NCBI GenBank assembly: GCA_023248785.1
Contig: JAHFDX010000137.1
Span: forward strand, 1 to 8,302
Direction: 5' to 3'
DNA from: Myxococcales bacterium
Lineage (GTDB): Bacteria; Myxococcota_A; Polyangia; Polyangiales; Polyangiaceae
Length of the DNA stretch: 8,302 bases
Below are positions 5,732-8,302 of this stretch, piece by piece (within the stretch, counting starts at the first letter, position 1; each line of letters opens with the position of its first letter). Under the pieces are notes generated by a model, which was not told the DNA's origin, ran no database searches, and saw nothing but the letters and a program-made list of their open reading frames with translations. A program made the translations under genes and the position numbers.

Positions 5732-7948
5732 CTATCGCAAGCCGCGCTCGCGCCGCATCCACCAGAAGATGCCGGCGACGAGGGCGCTTGAAAGGGCCCA
5801 AACCCATGCGGGCGCGAGGGGCCTTGTGCTTCGCTGCGACACGAGTGGAACACCCTTCGGCATGGGTAGCGACGTGATATCCGCTGCAGACACGTGTGTT
5901 CCTCCGGTCGCCTTTGCAATAGCGACAAGGTGCTCTGCAGCGGGCCGTGGGTCGGCCCATTCATCACCTCCGGATTCGCACGCAAATTCGTAGCGCACGG
6001 CAGTCGTTTGTCCGAGGCGAATGATGGCCGAATAGCCTCCGGATGGCAGAGGCGGAAGTGACACGAGAGTCCGCTCCTGATCCGCGCGCATGGTGCCCTG
6101 AAAGTGCGGCGCGGGGGCTTTCGCGCCATCAAGACGTACCAAATCGATCGCAACAGGTTCTGTTTCACGGTGCAGGAATCCAGGGATCGTGCGAATCGCA
6201 AGGGTCGACGGAATTTGCGCAATGCACGGTTCGGCCATGCCCGCGGTGAGAGCCTCAAATCGAGGATCGCGCATGAGCCATCCGAGCAGGCCGTCCCACA
6301 GCGCGCCATGTCCGCGCCCACCTGTTTTTACGCCAACATCTGAGAACTGAAGGAGCCAACCGCCATCGACGCCCAGCGCAATGCTACGCCCGCTTTCCAC
6401 ATCGGAAACGGCCAAGACAGGCATCGGTGCACCCGACGCCGTCCTCCGGGACGGATGGGTCCAAAGCACGCTCGCGGCAGGATGCGCATCCCCGAGTATG
6501 TTTGTGCCCGGCATGGGCGGCAATTCGTAATCTGTAATGTTTCGAATTGGATCGAGCAGCGGCGCAACGCGTCCTTCGGCTGTCCAAGTCGGAATAAATT
6601 CGGAGGGATCCGCGCCCGGATTTGATCGCGATCCATCGAGTGTGACGGGCAGAACGTTTGCAAGTGCTGTGTTGGCATATCCCCCCGCAACGAACGAGTT
6701 CGGTCCGCCGATCATCACGAGGCCCCCGCCTCGTCGCACGTAGCTCGCCAGGTTGGGCAGGTGCTTTTCGAAGCCGTACGGTTGTGCATCGAAGTCTTGA
6801 AGGATCACGGCATCGAACGACGGAAGGTGGGTGGTGAAGAGCTCATCGACTGGAAATTCGATCAAGGCAAGTTCTGAAACCGTGGCCTTTGCATCGTCGG
6901 TCGGTGTGCGAAGGATGAAGAACGAAACAAGATCGACGGACGCATCCGCCTTTAACCAATCGCGCAATGTCCGCACGTCGTGAGTGGCTCGTCCGGCAAT
7001 GTGAAGAATGCGCACTCGCTCTCGCTTAACAAGAACTGGAACGATGCGGCGGTTGTTCTCGGCAATGGTGTCGCCTTCTGGCGGTTTGATCGAAACCTCC
7101 AGGAGGTGAGTGCCCGCGCGATTGAGAGTGACACTCAGCTCGAGTGATGCTCGGTCGTCTTTGACCGTGGCCGTGCCGGTTGCGATCGTCGTTGGCTCGC
7201 CGTCGTCACGAAGTTCACGCACCGAAATCGGTACGTCGGTGCACAGAAGCCCGCCCGTACAACCGAGCTCGATCCGAAGTGGCATCGGTACGTGGGCGAC
7301 TGCGGTGCCAGCGAGATCCGCCCGTCGCACTTGGGCATCACGCGGTGCGCGCGTTTCAACGGCGACCGTGTGAATTGGAATACCCTTCAACGGGGAGGAA
7401 AATGATGCGTCGAGGGGCTTGTCAGCTGATGGGTCGGAAAACCGCCCATCGCTAATCACAATCAGCGCGTCCGGACTCGCATGCTCGGTGCGACCCACGC
7501 TCTGAAGCGCCGAGGTGAAGTCGCTCGTAGCAAACACCGGCTCGGCGATGTGCTCTACAGCGCTCGCTGGACCTGATCCGAACTGCAGCGTGGCAAAGCG
7601 GGCGTCCTTGCCCAGCGTCGATCGAAGTTGTTCGAGGGCGGTGCGCGCCGTATCCATTCGAAGGCCGCCTCCGCGAGGAAGCGCCATCGAGCGCGAACTA
7701 TCGATGAGAACAAGCACGCGAGGCAAGAGCGTTGTCTCGTGCGCAGTAACCCGGACAGGTCTTAGGATTGCTAACAAAAGAAGGACGAAAAGGAGAACGC
7801 CCACGGCGCCGACAGCAAGGCGGTTGCGCATGCGTTTCGCAGTCGATAGCTCGCGAACGAGAAGAGCTAGCGTGACCAGCGTGAGCGCGATCGAGGCTAC
7901 GATAAGCCAGAGCGGCATATCGCCGTGGGCTGCAAAAGATGTGTTCAT
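5732..7948 (-). CDS. BatA-like membrane protein with VWA and GATase-like domains
   Basis: A 738-residue protein. Two transmembrane helices (about 13-31 and 44-62) flank a basic loop (RELSTAKRMRNR), and a third (about 711-730) precedes a basic tail (RRERGLR). Positive-inside reasoning places everything between helices 2 and 3 in the periplasm. Residues 76-200 are a von Willebrand A domain with the metal-site motif DSSRS (83-87), a likely Thr145 and VISDG (164-168). After a beta-sandwich-like stretch (210-305), residues 310-440 and beyond form a class I glutamine-amidotransferase-like domain (RILHIAG; RGGGLVMIGGPNSFVAGGY). The elbow reads GGPNSF with no nucleophilic Cys, so it is probably not an amidotransferase. 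Cysteine pairs 230/236 and 575/657 may form disulfides. It lies between DUF4159 (4 nt) and the HEAT gene (9 nt). Such proteins often accompany MoxR ATPases; the molecular role is not established. An ATG at 7918 is a possible alternative start. Confidence 0.9.
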   Translation of the reverse strand: MNTSFAAHGDMPLWLIVASIALTLVTLALLVRELSTAKRMRNRLAVGAVGVLLFVLLLLAILRPVRVTAHETTLLPRVLVLIDSSRSMALPRGGGLRMDTARTALEQLRSTLGKDARFATLQFGSGPASAVEHIAEPVFATSDFTSALQSVGRTEHASPDALIVISDGRFSDPSADKPLDASFSSPLKGIPIHTVAVETRAPRDAQVRRADLAGTAVAHVPMPLRIELGCTGGLLCTDVPISVRELRDDGEPTTIATGTATVKDDRASLELSVTLNRAGTHLLEVSIKPPEGDTIAENNRRIVPVLVKRERVRILHIAGRATHDVRTLRDWLKADASVDLVSFFILRTPTDDAKATVSELALIEFPVDELFTTHLPSFDAVILQDFDAQPYGFEKHLPNLASYVRRGGGLVMIGGPNSFVAGGYANTALANVLPVTLDGSRSNPGADPSEFIPTWTAEGRVAPLLDPIRNITDYELPPMPGTNILGDAHPAASVLWTHPSRRTASGAPMPVLAVSDVESGRSIALGVDGGWLLQFSDVGVKTGGRGHGALWDGLLGWLMRDPRFEALTAGMAEPCIAQIPSTLAIRTIPGFLHRETEPVAIDLVRLDGAKAPAPHFQGTMRADQERTLVSLPPLPSGGYSAIIRLGQTTAVRYEFACESGGDEWADPRPAAEHLVAIAKATGGTHVSAADITSLPMPKGVPLVSQRSTRPLAPAWVWALSSALVAGIFWWMRRERGLR

Positions 7949-7952
7949 GGGT

Positions 7953-8302
7953 CTACGGCGTCGTGTTCATCCCGCGCCTTCGCATGAGGAAGGTTGAATG
8001 GACCTGATCGTCCTTGTAGTTGGAGCAAAGCACGTACATGGCAAGATTAATGGCGAGGCGCATGGCTCGCTCGCGCTGCACCTCGCCGCCAGGTTCCACC
8101 GGGAGCTCAAACCCGCCGTTTTGGCTGTATGAAATTGCACCTCCCACGTCGTGCGAAGAGAAGAGCACCGGCAGCGCGCGGCCTTGCATCATTCCTTCTA
8201 ACGGCCTATCGGTGCCGATTCGGCCCTCTGGTTTCTTCAACACATAAAATGAATGGAAAAGAACGTAGTCCGTACGAATCATTGCGGGGGCAAGGTCTGG
8301 CA
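7953..8302 (-). CDS. DUF4159 domain protein, C-terminal part
   Basis: The 5' end is beyond the right edge of the window; about 115 C-terminal residues are visible, and the reading frame continues upstream of the internal Met at 8282 as PDLAPA. The sequence matches the end of DUF4159 proteins: a FHSFYVLKKPEGR-type segment, then LEGMMQGRALPVLFSSHDVGGA, a PGGEVQRERAMRLAINLAMYVL stretch (given here only as position about 8035-8110), and NYKDDQVHSTFLMRRR at the end. DUF4159 has a ThuA/GATase-like fold and is commonly encoded beside VWA, DUF58 and MoxR ATPase genes; many members are exported, but the N-terminus here is not visible. The stop is 4 nt from the start of the VWA gene, so the two are almost certainly translated from one message. 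Function of the family is unknown. Confidence 0.87.
   Translation of the reverse strand, partial: PDLAPAMIRTDYVLFHSFYVLKKPEGRIGTDRPLEGMMQGRALPVLFSSHDVGGAISYSQNGGFELPVEPGGEVQRERAMRLAINLAMYVLCSNYKDDQVHSTFLMRRRGMNTTP

Overview
The window (8,302 bp, roughly 58-60% GC by eye) is densely coded bacterial DNA with eight genes and no gap longer than about 130 bp. Three genes read rightward in the left third (positions 5-2356) and five read leftward (2359-8302). They meet tail to tail with only 2 bp between stop codons. I see no tRNA, rRNA, CRISPR array, insertion sequence, integrase or phage gene. The gene types (free-standing FHA proteins, a BatA-like VWA protein, DUF4159, a large HEAT-repeat exported protein) and the GC content suggest a Gram-negative bacterium of the Myxococcota/former Deltaproteobacteria kind. 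That assignment is an inference from gene style, not a marker-gene result.

Left block (+ strand): two tandem paralogous FHA (phosphothreonine-binding) proteins. The first is little more than one FHA domain. The second carries an added helical C-terminal domain that I do not recognise. They are followed by a class I SAM-dependent methyltransferase of unknown substrate, which may or may not share their transcript.

Right block (- strand, read from the right edge): the C-terminal part of a DUF4159 protein (cut by the window edge); a 738-residue membrane-anchored protein with a VWA domain and a glutamine-amidotransferase-like domain; a 799-residue exported HEAT-repeat protein; a QueD/6-pyruvoyl-tetrahydropterin-synthase homologue; and a DUF721/DciA-like protein. 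Spacings are 4, 9, 72 and 25 nt, so the first three genes look like one operon and the last two could be read through from it. DUF4159 and VWA/GATase-like genes commonly sit with MoxR AAA ATPase and DUF58 genes in poorly understood envelope-associated modules; those partners, if present, lie beyond the right edge. Positive-inside reasoning places the VWA and GATase-like domains in the periplasm, where the HEAT protein is also predicted to go.

Most noteworthy: the QueD homologue keeps all three zinc histidines but has glycine where the catalytic cysteine should be, so it probably does not do standard QueD chemistry. Also notable are the exported DUF4159-VWA/GATase-HEAT set with cysteines clustered in its predicted periplasmic parts, and a perfect 14-bp palindrome lying across the HEAT gene's stop codon. 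I do not see a clear-cut new defence or mobile system.
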